This document shows positions 23,695-35,400 of a stretch of DNA of 64,000 nucleotides, piece after piece. The notes under the pieces were generated by a model. The model worked only from the letters and a program-made list of their open reading frames with translations. It was not told the origin of the DNA and did not search any database. This DNA is from Plectrocnemia conspersa (Eukaryota; Arthropoda; Insecta; Trichoptera; Polycentropodidae): positions 1-64,000 of the forward strand of contig VTFK01000175.1 of NCBI GenBank assembly GCA_009617715.1. The letters run 5' to 3'. Every line of letters starts with the position of its first letter. Position 1 is the stretch's first letter. Position numbers and translations under genes: made by a program.

Positions 23695-26171
23695 GTAAGT
23701 TTCTCACGGTAACTGCTACTAAATGGCCGCACTATATAATGCCCAATTACCGAATCGCCATTTTTTAATACACAAATATCCGGATTCGCGTTGTTATCGT
23801 ACCACCTGTTGCGTTTTCGAATTTTTCATGTTTTATTATACGACGTTTCCGTTTCGTTCGCGTTTATGCCCTTACTCATTGCAGTGAGTTTATTTTCATT
23901 AATTCTAAACCACAAAATCTGGTTAGGGTTTTCCCTAGTTTATACGATATATTCCGTTCTCAATAAGAACAATTGTGAAATTAATTGGCTACGAAAATTA
24001 TTTCCCAAACATTTTTTTATATGTATAAAAAAATCTTTAAAAATGTTATTTAAACTATCTAATGATAACATACTTGCAATCTTTTATTTTGTATTGTCAT
24101 ATATCAGATAAAATGATCACAAGTTTATATCTTTTTTTCAAAACAAAACAATGCTGCTGAACTTCTTTATTTAAATTTTTAAACCTATTTTAAAGCTAAG
24201 TTTCGTTTTTCTTTCCATTTACAGACAAATTTAATTAACTAATTTCAATTATTTGTCCACAATTTTTCCAAATGCTAAGCAAACTGCCAAAATTTCTGAA
24301 AACATCCGAAACAAATACACAACTATTGTGATGTCACGATTTTACATGTTTCACCAATGTGTCACGATGGACTTATAAATAAGTCTCTAACGCGAATATT
24401 TTTTGGTGCATAGTTTGCGTTCTTACAAAATCATCACAGATATTTTTAGTCGCGGTGGTTGCATTACTTCCTTTTTTGTGTAATCATGTGCGCTAGCACT
24501 TTAATTTTCTAGTAAATCCAATACTTCATTTGCATGCCTTAATTACCATTATTACATACAGATGTAGATAAATTATTTTATTTTTCATAATAAAATAATA
24601 CACTTATTTTATAATATCGATGGTTATAAGTATAAATTGGCTAATATTCCATAATCATCAACTTCAACGGAAGGACAAACACTGCATGACTTATTCTAAA
24701 ATAATAATAAATAAAAGATCTTCTAGATTTTTATATTCTCTTCTATAGGCAAATTTTAATCTGACAGCTTCGCCAACAAAATGTAGTTATTTTATACGTT
24801 TCACAGTATTGCTTTCAGTTGTGCTTTTTATGATTATTTATTTTTATTTTTGAGATATCAGATTTTCATAGCATATGTATAATAATTGTGGAATAATTTT
24901 CATATAAATTTAATTTTATTACATAATAAAGAGAGGTATAATGTATTTTAATTGAGTGTTAAAAATCAACAGTCACTACTCTTAGTATTCAAAATCTACT
25001 TTCTTTAAACATTAATGTTAAATCAATGTTTCTATTACTAAATTAAAGATAGTAAATAGATATTATTAATAAAAGCTATCTTAATTATTTGTCATCTAAT
25101 TTTATGACCATTTTCTTTTTCATGACATGGTTAAGGAAAAAAATATTAAATTAATGAATAAAATATTCAAAAAAACAGCACTGTGCGCCAAATACTTCTA
25201 AGCTGGTCGAATAATTTATTTATATGGAGCAGCTTAGTTTTTTTTTGTATTGTATTTGCTTTTTTATTTTTTTGTATAGTCTGAAAGGAGAATTGCATTC
25301 ACATACTGGAATTAATTGTGGAACACCTGCTTGAATTGGGGACGGTTTCTTGAATATGTCTAAAACTTTATAACTTTATAGGTAATTTTTTAAGTCTGTA
25401 ATTTGAACTAAATACAAAACGTAAAATTATTTGTTTGATAAATTCAATTTATTTTTTTAAATGTATCTTATGATACAATTTTTAATTTAACAATACAAAT
25501 AAAATTAAACTTCCATCTTAAACAAACAATTAAAATATGTCATCATCCGTACTTATTATTTTTTTGGTAGAATTTTTAAAAATATATCTAATTTTAGTTT
25601 AATTACTTGGTACTTTTAATACTATTTTTTGAAAATTCTACTTGTTCGTCGAGTTATTGTTTTCAGTTTACAAAGTCCGTCAAGTCTTTATTTGTAATAT
25701 TTTTCAAATCTAATGGTTGGTCAAACTATGGTTCTTATTTATGATACCATTTATGTTCTTTTGAGCATCATTTTCTTTTTTAAATGTCGAATATAAAATT
25801 TTCTGAAAATATTAAAAATGTTCTACGCTCTTCAGAGTTTTCCCCTTCTACCCCTATTACTAGGAAAATGTTTTTTATAGCTCTTTGGTCTATGGGAAGC
25901 GCTGGTAGTATAATGTGGTAAATACACAACCTAAACGATAGGGTGTCAATGTATTTTGTGCTTATGTTAATAGGAATTGGGTGTTATTTTAAAAGGGAAT
26001 TATTTTAAAAGATTTAGTATTTAAATAAGTACTTTTCTCCATAACAGTAATTGTTTATGCATTACAATAATAAGAAATGAGCATAAATAAATGCATAAAT
26101 TGAGCAACATTTTATTTGTAGTGTGCATTAAAATATATAAACTGCGCATTAGCGTTTCGTTTGTGTAGCGA

Positions 26172-26227
26172 ACGACAGAAGTTAAGGAGCATTGGGCATG
26201 GTCAGTATTTGGATAGGTGACCGCTTA
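26172..26227 (+). pseudogene. 5S rRNA-derived fragment
   Basis: The string GAAGTTAAGGAGCATTGGGC followed by ATGGTCAGTATTTGGATAGG and TGACCGCTTAC matches the 3' half of eukaryotic 5S rRNA (GTTAAGC..C.TCGGGC..GGTCAGTACTTGGATGGGTGACCGCCTGGG). The 5' half is absent and the 3' end degenerates, so it is a pseudogene or the relic of a 5S-derived SINE. Confidence 0.75.
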
Positions 26228-27915
26228 CAAAATTTTTGGAATAGTTTTGAAATAATGTTTAATTTGTAAATAGATTATTTTATAAATTGCTCATTTAAAT
26301 TTTCCTCCATAGAATTTCTTTCTGATAGCAATATGTTTTCACTTCTGGAATAAATAAATTCTTAAATCAGCCTTTGAATAGAAATTGCGTCATATTTCTT
26401 CCCACTTGTAATGGCCCCGTGATAAAATAAATAATTTATAATATTTTTTTGCACGAATAGTAGTAACTCTTTTCATGTTATTGATATTGTGAAAATATTG
26501 ACAAAGATTCAAATTATTTTCAGAGGACAAATTTAATGGAAATTTTCAAAACTCAAATTTACAGCATAAGGTTTTACATTATATAAATTCAAAATTGTTT
26601 ATTTATTTAGTGGATATAATATTTTTTAAATCTATGTTCTTTTTATGTATATATCATATATTTTAAATGCCTCGTGTGTTAACTATAACTGTAATAATTT
26701 ATAATAATAAAGTCTAATAATTTTTATAATTTATTGTAGTTAAATGCCATTATTTTTTATAATGAACAAAATTAAACATTTTAACCTTGTTATTTTCTTC
26801 TGTAAACAAACAATTGTGAGGCCATTTTCATATCTTCTGGAAATTAAATTGCATTTTTTCAGAATAGGTATGATATATGTTACAATCTACGCTTAGTCAA
26901 TGCATGTTATGGCTATAAACTTGATAATGAAGAAAAACACTTTGTAATTGCTGAAATTCTAGAAATTACTCATTTTGCCCGGTTACTATTGTGCTTAAAT
27001 TGCTTTTTTTTATATATTTTAAATCAATAGGAATATGGTTGAATTATAATTCTATCTAAATTAATTTATAATGCTCATATTTTTTTGAGCATACCGTGCT
27101 CAATTATTTTTGGCAACATGTGTAACTAAAATTCATACTAATGTTTGAAACACTTTATTTTTAAATTAAAAATAAATAGTCTTAATGCTTATTTTTGATG
27201 TAACATAGAATTATGTGTGTATGAATTTGCATTCATTATTTAAAGTGTATTTTTCGGTTCTTCATAACTTTCAAATATCCGAATATTTTATCGTTTTATA
27301 TTGAAAGTAACGAATATTTTAAAACTCTATACCGCACATATCTGCATGTTTTTTGGGAAATCAAGAAACCTTCAAACTAGTGTCAAATTATTCTTGACGC
27401 AATTATTATATTATTTTATCGCCCTTGCACATATTCTCCAGCGGCTCTTAATCTTTTTTTATGCCTAATTTTAAAATATGGTATAGTGACGTTTTTCCGC
27501 CTTCATTTTTTTACATAGGTGGTACGTAATCACATTGGGTTTAACCTTTACCGGACAAAAACTTTTTTCAAATTAAATCCACTGAAGATTCAATAAGAAA
27601 AAGAGCCCAGATCATTGAACTATAAAGGGAGATGTTGGTTTTTAGGCAAAACAATGTTTCGGGTTTGTCGACGTAGACACGATCTTTGCCTAACTCCACA
27701 AAAAAATTCAACGGCGTTATATCGCATGTTCTTGTCGGACAGTTGATGTTATTAAAACGTGATATAATGCGACCTGGAAACTTTCACGCAAAGCATCAAA
27801 CGTACCACATAGGGGTTTTAATCGTAAAATATTCGTTTATACTATCTCAAATAAAATTTGAAAAAATCTTATCTTCGTGTTTTAAAAATATGATAGCTAT
27901 CTTTACCGATATTAT

Positions 27916-28260
27916 AGACTTATAATATAAGAGGACTGATAAAAGTATTTTCAAACCGAATTTTGGTCAAGAGGAGAGCGCAAAAACAATTATCACTTCT
28001 CAGAAGTCAAAAATTCACGTCAAAAGCAATAAAAACGTGCCGTCGCAGTGGGAACGTTTGTTACCGAACGTTCCCACTGCGACGGTGACGGAACGATTTT
28101 ATTGCTTGAGACGTGGATTTTGACTTGAGAAGGAATAATTGTTTTTTGCGCTCTCCTATTGGGCAAAATTCGGTTTAGATTGGCTTCATTCGATTGCCAC
28201 TCGTAATATTGTTATAAAAAGTCTTAATATGAACGCCTTTATTGCTTTTGACCTGGACTT
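27916..28260. repeat. Family R1 fragment with inverted core
   Basis: Two R1 modules head to head. Arms 28040-28058 and 28067-28085 are perfect 19-bp inverted copies (CCGTCGCAGTGGGAACGTT) around an 8-nt loop; flanking CAAAAGCAATAAAA words extend the symmetry imperfectly. Sequence on both sides (GAATTTTGGTCAA, GCGCTCTCCTATTGG) is also R1. Confidence 0.7.
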
Positions 28261-28667
28261 GAAATTTACTATATGGCGAAGAAAACATGACTAATTATAT
28301 GTAGTCTATGAATAGATTATTTAATATTTTTAATGCCTAATTAAAATATTTCGCATGAAATTTGATTTCAGAAAATATGTCGCAACGGTGGCAATTTTAA
28401 TATTTATTTGTAGCATAGCAAGGGTTAACTTGTACCTATTATTATTTAAGCAACAAATTATATTACGATGTTAAAAATATATGGAATTTAATTTTTGCCA
28501 TGAGGCCCGGAATCATTGTTTTCCCAGGGCTCGGATTCGCTCTCGCCGGCTCTGCATGCCATATCAAAATTCGTTCAGCATTTATAGTACAAATAAATAA
28601 TTAATAACTGATACTTTACATGTGTTTATCATTCACTGTTAAAATGCCTCAATTTTTTATTGATAAG

Positions 28668-29370
28668 TCAGTCATTCGTCATTTACTGGGAAAGTGATTC
28701 GAGCGCGGTCTTGGCCCCTCGCTCTGCTGCGATTCCGTTATCCGCGCTCGCTTGTACCGCGAGTAAACAGTCTGCTCCCGTCGTTTGCGTCGAGAGGAGA
28801 GACCCCGTGGCTCTCCGCTCAGGCCCTCGGAGGAAACGTCCAAGGACGTTGCGCTCGTTCACCGTGACCGCTTCGAAACGCTCGTTTCTTAATCGTCTAT
28901 GTGCACGTCTATCTGTTGCGATCTTATCGCTCGTGAAAAGTGTCGTATGTGCTCGCCGAGATGCGACAGGAATACGAAAGGACCTCTTCGCGATGACCCT
29001 CGGTGAGCAAAGTGCGATTGATAAATCGATTCGAGAGTAATCACCGCGAAATCCACGATGAGTCTTAACAGCCGACCGGCATCGTAAGAAAATAATAGCG
29101 CGTTAAATTTGAAATCGCTCGTAATTGCATTGTTACTTAACTTATCGAATTCGATACGTTCGATACGCATATTTTCTATACGAAAGCAGTTATGGCGGAT
29201 AATGATTGGAGTGTAAGCGGTGCGGTATTACAGAATCACGATTCTACGATTAGAATAATTAGAAACAAAATAAATTATGCACATTTCGCCGGCGAAAATG
29301 TGAACGTTTACGCGCTGCGGTTGTAAGTATACAAATCACTAATTAACGATTTTCGTTTGTATAATTTCAG
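28668..29370 (+). promoter_or_regulatory. Main DENND2 promoter, leader exon and 48-bp leader intron
   Basis: A GC-rich island begins at an arthropod initiator TCAGTC (28668-28673). The leader exon runs to a donor GTAAGTAT at 29323 and rejoins after an acceptor TTTCAG at 29370, an intron of only 48 bp. The leader is rich in upstream ATGs. One at 29192 opens 44 codons (MADNDWSVSGAVLQNHDSTI..) and meets TAA whether or not the intron is removed, because both joins give TTG TAA. The longer open frame at 28660-29040 is probably compositional. Confidence 0.55.
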
Positions 29371-29375
29371 GTAAA

Positions 29376-29417
29376 ATGAAGATACGAAACGCGCTCGCTT
29401 CTAATGTATTCGATTGA
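29376..29417 (+). CDS. Short upstream ORF overlapping the DENND2 start
   Basis: Thirteen codons (MKIRNALASNVFD) whose stop TGA overlaps the main ATG by one base (TGATG at 29415-29419). It lies right after the leader intron. A TGATG overlap can couple termination to reinitiation; whether it does so here is inference. Confidence 0.35.
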   Translation: MKIRNALASNVFD

Positions 29418-32400
29418 TGGACGAAAACCGACGAAATGTGATGTCTTCCACGCAAGCGAATCAAAATAGAGTCAAAGCCATCAGGAGTCAGTTCGAGGTT
29501 CTGAACGAGCAGTCGGCGGGGCAGCTCAACCCCGAAAAGTCGAACGTTAAAAAATTGCTAAAAACACCGTTGTGTAAATTCAACGGCGAGTCTCGAGAGT
29601 TAGACAAGCTCAGGAGCAGAAACGTCGTCAATCAGTACGCTAGCGCCAAAGAAAAGTTCGGACCGTCTTGCAATTTCGGCAACAGGAAGCGCTTGAAAGA
29701 GAACGCGGGGGAAGTCGCGGAAACGTCGAACAAGTCGTTCAAATCCGACGACGAAGCGTCGAATTCCGCAGATCGATCGAGTGTCTCGGATAATACGAAA
29801 GAAAATGAAAGTTGCGCCAATCGAGCGGCGAGATGCCTTTCTCGGCAGCACAGCGATCCGGTGAAGAAATTGCACAGAACGCCGGCGTTCAGGTGCGACA
29901 GGAGCGAAAAAATGCGAGATGCTCACAAGAGCGGCCTCACCAAAAGCCCGGAGCTGTCCAAACCGCCGGACCGCACCGACACGACGAAAGAAAAACTGAA
30001 GCGGCTGGGGTCTATGATCGAAGAGAGGTTGAAAGAGGACGATCTGGCGTTTTTTCCGCGACCAGTATTTCTAGATCTGGACGCGAAACTCCTCCGTCGA
30101 AAGGTGGCAATGAAAGTTACGCCTCGGGCGACGTCTCAGAAACAAAATCTAATTACATCTCAGAAAACACCGCGGTCATCGACATAAAGAAGAATGATCA
30201 GATACCGCAGCACATACTCGACATGTACGCAAAAGTTCTCAAACCGAAAGGTAAGAGTGGATATTTCGGAAAGTCTGATTTGCTTTTCAAATCTGACGTT
30301 TTGTTTTCCGACAGCGGAGTTAGCTCCGAGAGTGAAAATCTAATATCTGACGAACTAGAAGAAGTTGAAAACGTTAATAAATCAATGTCGATTAATACAG
30401 AGCCACCTAAAATCGTGGACGTTTCGAGGAAAAGCACAGTAGAAGAAAAAACACCCGACGCGTCTTTCGATTCGAGCGACGACAACACTCCGACGAACGA
30501 TAACGAAATTAACGAATTTTTAAAAGATAAGGATTTAGTAATGCCCGGTGTGGTTTCCGTAGACACGCTAAAAAAGGTGCTAAAACAGCCTTTACCGGTC
30601 GGACCGCCTCCTAAAAAACCGCCGAGAACTTTCGCTGCGGCTAGACCAGAATCTCCCAAAAAGTCGCTCAACGACATCAGGTACAAGTCGAACAAGACTA
30701 AACCGCCCCGCAGTAAGGAAGAGTCTAAGCTATTATTGGACAAAATCGAAAACGCTCTGTTGAAACACCAGAGCGGCGGGAAGATACTCGCACCTAGAAT
30801 TGATAAATTTTCTATAGCCGACGATCAATCGACGGACGATTCGTTCGGTAAGTTCGACACGCATCCGTCGACGGCGCATTTGAAACAGCCGCCGCCTAAG
30901 AAACCAGACAACAATGAAAAGAAAGAGGTTCACTACATGTGTACCGAGATTTTAGACCTGCATCTGAAAGATAAGAGTCATGTGTTCAACTCCAATGACG
31001 GTAGCCTGGCGTCCTCCGAAGAAGTCCAACCTTCCAACTCCTTCGTCAAATGCCTCACTTCGCTGAACTGCTCGAACAACAGAAAGAGCGCTGGATTTTC
31101 GTATTCGAAATTCGGAAGTCCAAATCCGAACGATCCGTCCTTTGCGGACATATGCTGCTCTTGCAACGAATCCAAAGAGCAAAAACGAAAGACTAGCAAT
31201 GAAAATTTAAACTCCGGCGTTAGACTCTCGACATTTGCGCCCACTAATCTAAACGATTTCGACCAACATGAAGATAACAAGTGCAAAATTTGCGGATTAA
31301 ACGAGAATAAGGATATCCACAGCTTCAAATGTTACTTGGATTGCACGTGCAAAAATAAGGCTGATGATATTTTGGTGTTGTCTAAAGTGAGCAATTCGCA
31401 GTTTTTTATTCCCAACGATACGGGGCAATACGGCTCGTTGAAACGAAGCAAATCACAAGAGCACATATATGATGAACCCGTGTTATTGCGACGAGATAAT
31501 GACGATCGCGCGTCGGACGTGAGAGAAATGGGAGTCCTGACACGTTCGCGCACACAATTGGAAGATGTGTTCAGAAAGCGCAGATCTTCTAACGACTGCG
31601 CCAAGAGCGCCATATTCGAAACCGAGTTTCGCGAGCGTTCCGGCCCGTTCGTGAGGAACGACTTCAGATCGAAGACCGTCGGCCGGATGAGGAGCACCGA
31701 AAAAGACGCCTTCAAAGTCAAGGACATTCTGAAAAGATGGGAGGAGAGCAAAAACGTCGATCTGTTCGACGGTCGCTCTGGAAGATTGCAAAATTCAATG
31801 GAAGCAGTATCTACGACGAAAAGTATCGTTTTTTTAATTTAACTTTTAATTAAAAAACGTCAGGAATATATCTGAGTCTCCGTGAGACTAAACAATGGTT
31901 TTTTTAGCCAGTGGTGTAGCTTAAATTTTTGGGCCCCAATGCAAATTTACATGATATTTTTAATATGTGATGAAATGATTTTTACTACATGTTTGTACAT
32001 ATTCACATAATAAAGCAAATAAGCATTTAAAATTAGCACTAAAGACAAAAGTATATAAACAATTTACACCCGATATTAATGGAATAATTTTTAGAGCAAA
32101 AATATAAATTTTCTTTACAAATTATTTTATTTAGTAAATTTATTTAGAATAACTTCTATTTTTTTTAATAAAATTAAAATATATTTTCCTCACAATTTCT
32201 GCGGGTTTTTCGTCTGCGGGTTCGCAGACTTGGAATTCGCGTCAAAAGCAATAAAATTGTGCCGTCGCAGTGGAAGTGCTCAGTTATCTAGCGTACATAT
32301 AACAATATTACCACTTAAATTAATTGGGTATCTAAGTAAGCACATATAAAACCGATTTTTGTCTAATAGAAGGGCGCAAAAAACAATTATCCTTTCTCAG

Positions 32401-35400
32401 AAGTCCAAAATCTACGACAAAAGCAATAGCCATCGCCGTCGCATTGGGAACGCTCGTTACCGAGCATTCCCAATGCGTTCATTCATTTATATTGTGAATG
32501 TTCTATTTTAACTTTTAGTATTTTTATATTGATATATGCCCTCTGTCAAGCTGGACCCTCATGCTTTGCATGAATCTGCAATGAGGTAGCTACGCCACTG
32601 ATCGTAGCAGCTATTTAGTTTAAAAAACTAGAAACGATTTCCCATGAGTGTCAGATTGCGTTCGCTTGTCCGAGACCGTTATGCTCTGCGAACGCTGCTG
32701 GCTCTAGCGGTGTTGATTGGTTAATTGTATTATATCTATCTATGTATTAATTTCATTCAATGAACCATGCACTTAGCCTCTTTTTGGCGGAAGGTTAATT
32801 TCTAGCGTTTTTTGCACTCGTTGCGAATAAACTATTTATTGTTGGTTGCGTTTTAGAATTTATCTGGGCCAATAGCAAAAATGTATGTATGCTGTACGAT
32901 AATTGATATATATTCGCATGCACGATGCGTTAATTATTATAATTAACGTTGGATAGGGGATTTATCTTTATTGATAACGTTGTATATTTATTTTAATTGA
33001 CCGGGGAACGTATTTTTTATTTTAAGAATGTGTTAGTCCGAGCAGTGAAAAAATTTAAATATTAAAAAGTTTAAACTAATATTTTTAAGTTCTATTTGAT
33101 TGCGCATTTTCTGTCATTTTATTAAAAATAAAATATTTTAATTAAAATAAATGGTCGTCTTTTTTATATTTAATGATTTTTTATAATTTTTCGAATATAT
33201 TCGAATATTTAGAAATTGCATGTTTTTTCCCGTCAGTTGTAGATATGTACATGAAGTTCTTGATTGTGCTATTTTATTTTTGCCTTTTTTGTGGATGTCT
33301 TGCCATTGGCCCTTATTTTATTAGCGTTCTCCTAACTAAATTTGGAGCAATGTTAATCATTCTCGCTTCATATAGTCATTCTGATTCTTGAAGGTTTAGG
33401 ATAGTTAGTTTTACGCAAGTGACAATAATTATAAAAATTGAATTCGCCTAGAGTATAACTTTCATTATAAATCACTAAATATTTTATATATTTATTTCAT
33501 AGTTCATTTTTGGATATGTTGTATTTGGACCTATTTTCTTATAGAAGAATTATTAAATAATAAATATATTTTATATCATTAATAATATAATAAAACCATA
33601 TAACCAAAGCGAGTGACTTGTCAATGGCATGGCGTTAAACAATAACTACCAGGGTACATAATTACAATTTAAAAATGTTTATATGGCAATTTTCAGTGAA
33701 TTGTAATACAAAATGTGTATGAGTAATAATCTGAACGCATGTATGTTTGTCCAGTATTTTTAATATTTTGCTCAGAATCAGATATTAAAAGCGTTCGTTA
33801 AATTTGGGCTCTTAAGTCAATCAGAGTCGCTTTTTATATTTAGGAAATAGCCAAAAGCTAAAAAAATCAGACTGGAAATGTGTTCTTCCGTAAAAAAAAA
33901 ACACTTCACTTTTGTGTAAGTGCATTGGCGCTAATTAACTACTCATGATTCATGATAATGATGACGAGCCTCACGTATATTGCTACAAATATCTCAACAA
34001 ATTAGTGATGCGTTTCTCGTGACCTTTTGCAATAAAATCTTTGCTTAAGAAAAAAATGATCATTTTGGTTTTTGTTGAACTTATATTGTCCTCTTCTGCA
34101 GACAATGTCTCGATGGTAGATTTAGTTGATTGATTTCAAATTTATGACTCATATTTATACGTGTTTGCAAACTGTTTCTAATTAGTTAATTGCGCTCTAT
34201 CCTAGTTAATATCAACATTCAAAAGGCTTGAAACAAAGATTTGTATAAAATATACCCGTATTAAATTATCTTTGCATAACCGATTGTTAACCTTGTAATC
34301 TAAACTCGTTTATAATGAACAATACACCAGTCAGCTATATTTTTTCAACCAATTAACGTATTATTTTAAATCGTGTCTAGGATCGCTACATTTACGATAC
34401 GCCCTCGGAGGTAATATCCGGCTGGCAAGATGGCAAACGCAGCGAAGAACAATTGCTGGGGTCGAGCCCCAGTTCCGACATGGCCGAAATTTACGATTTT
34501 TGCCAAGATAGTGCAGATGAGGCGGAAGAAAAGGGTGAGAGTCCGGCTGTGTTTAAGAAACCTCCATTGCTGCGAGATAACGCGAAGAAGCTCAGTCCAT
34601 CTTCGGCCATCATAATGAGAATGAAGCGGCCGCAGCATCTCGATCTGAACTCTTCCAGTAGATCTCAGGCCAACAAAGCGGTACGCGGCTCACCGGTTGA
34701 CATCGACAAACAGAACGTAAGTACACTTTTTTATGTAATATGAAAATGGATTCTAACGGAAGGCTTTCAACGTGTTAACGTGCGCATAGAAAGTATAGCT
34801 ATTAAACGACCGGAACTTACATATGCTGTGACTAATAGCGTTAATTGACGCGTTTAATAATGTGATATAATAACTGATATGTATGCATTTTTCAATCTTG
34901 GATAATACAAAAACTCGCGCTTATTTCAAGGATGCAAAAAAGCGGCTAATGATTTGATATTCGAATGGCATAATGACGAAAATGCGTGTCTTTCTTGATA
35001 GAAGGATGTATGATGCAAGTCGATTATTATCGTCATTATTATTATTATAAGAAAAAAATGGCATTATTGCATACAAATATTTTTGTAAGCCGAGTGAACT
35101 GTTTAAACGATCTATCAATTGAAAATGTCTATAATATAGTTGATATTGGTATTTGTGTAAGTACTGCTATTTTGATGGAATATTGAATCAATGGAATCAT
35201 ATTTTATAGCGGTTTTAATATATTGATGAAAAAAATACCACATCAACACATGAATGGAATCAACGGTGATTTCCCGCAATATGGTCACTTGCAATCAAAA
35301 CCGGTGTTGTCATTGAACTTTTTTTTTTTATAAAACACATGTAGTATCATCAATTCCAATTATTTATAAGAAAGTCCCATATGGGTCAATCGTTTGCACG

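Larger units (their letters stand above)
23701..28600. other. Gene-free stretch upstream of DENND2
   Basis: AT-rich. Apart from a 5S-like fragment and an R1 piece I recognise nothing; open frames are short and AT-driven. Confidence 0.4.

Noticed and set aside
28660..29040. 126-codon ORF in the DENND2 leader as a gene
   Set aside because: Arg/Ser/Ala-rich translation typical of a GC-rich 5' UTR, and it begins before the initiator.
29812..30040. 5' part of the 676-codon frame beginning at 29812
   Set aside because: It overlaps the 29417 frame and is Arg/Gln-rich with no family pattern; only its part after about 30050 looks like DENND2.
30198..31791. Long minus-strand frames opposite the giant DENND2 exon
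   Set aside because: They are antisense shadows of a GC-richer coding exon, with Ser/Leu/Phe-rich translations.
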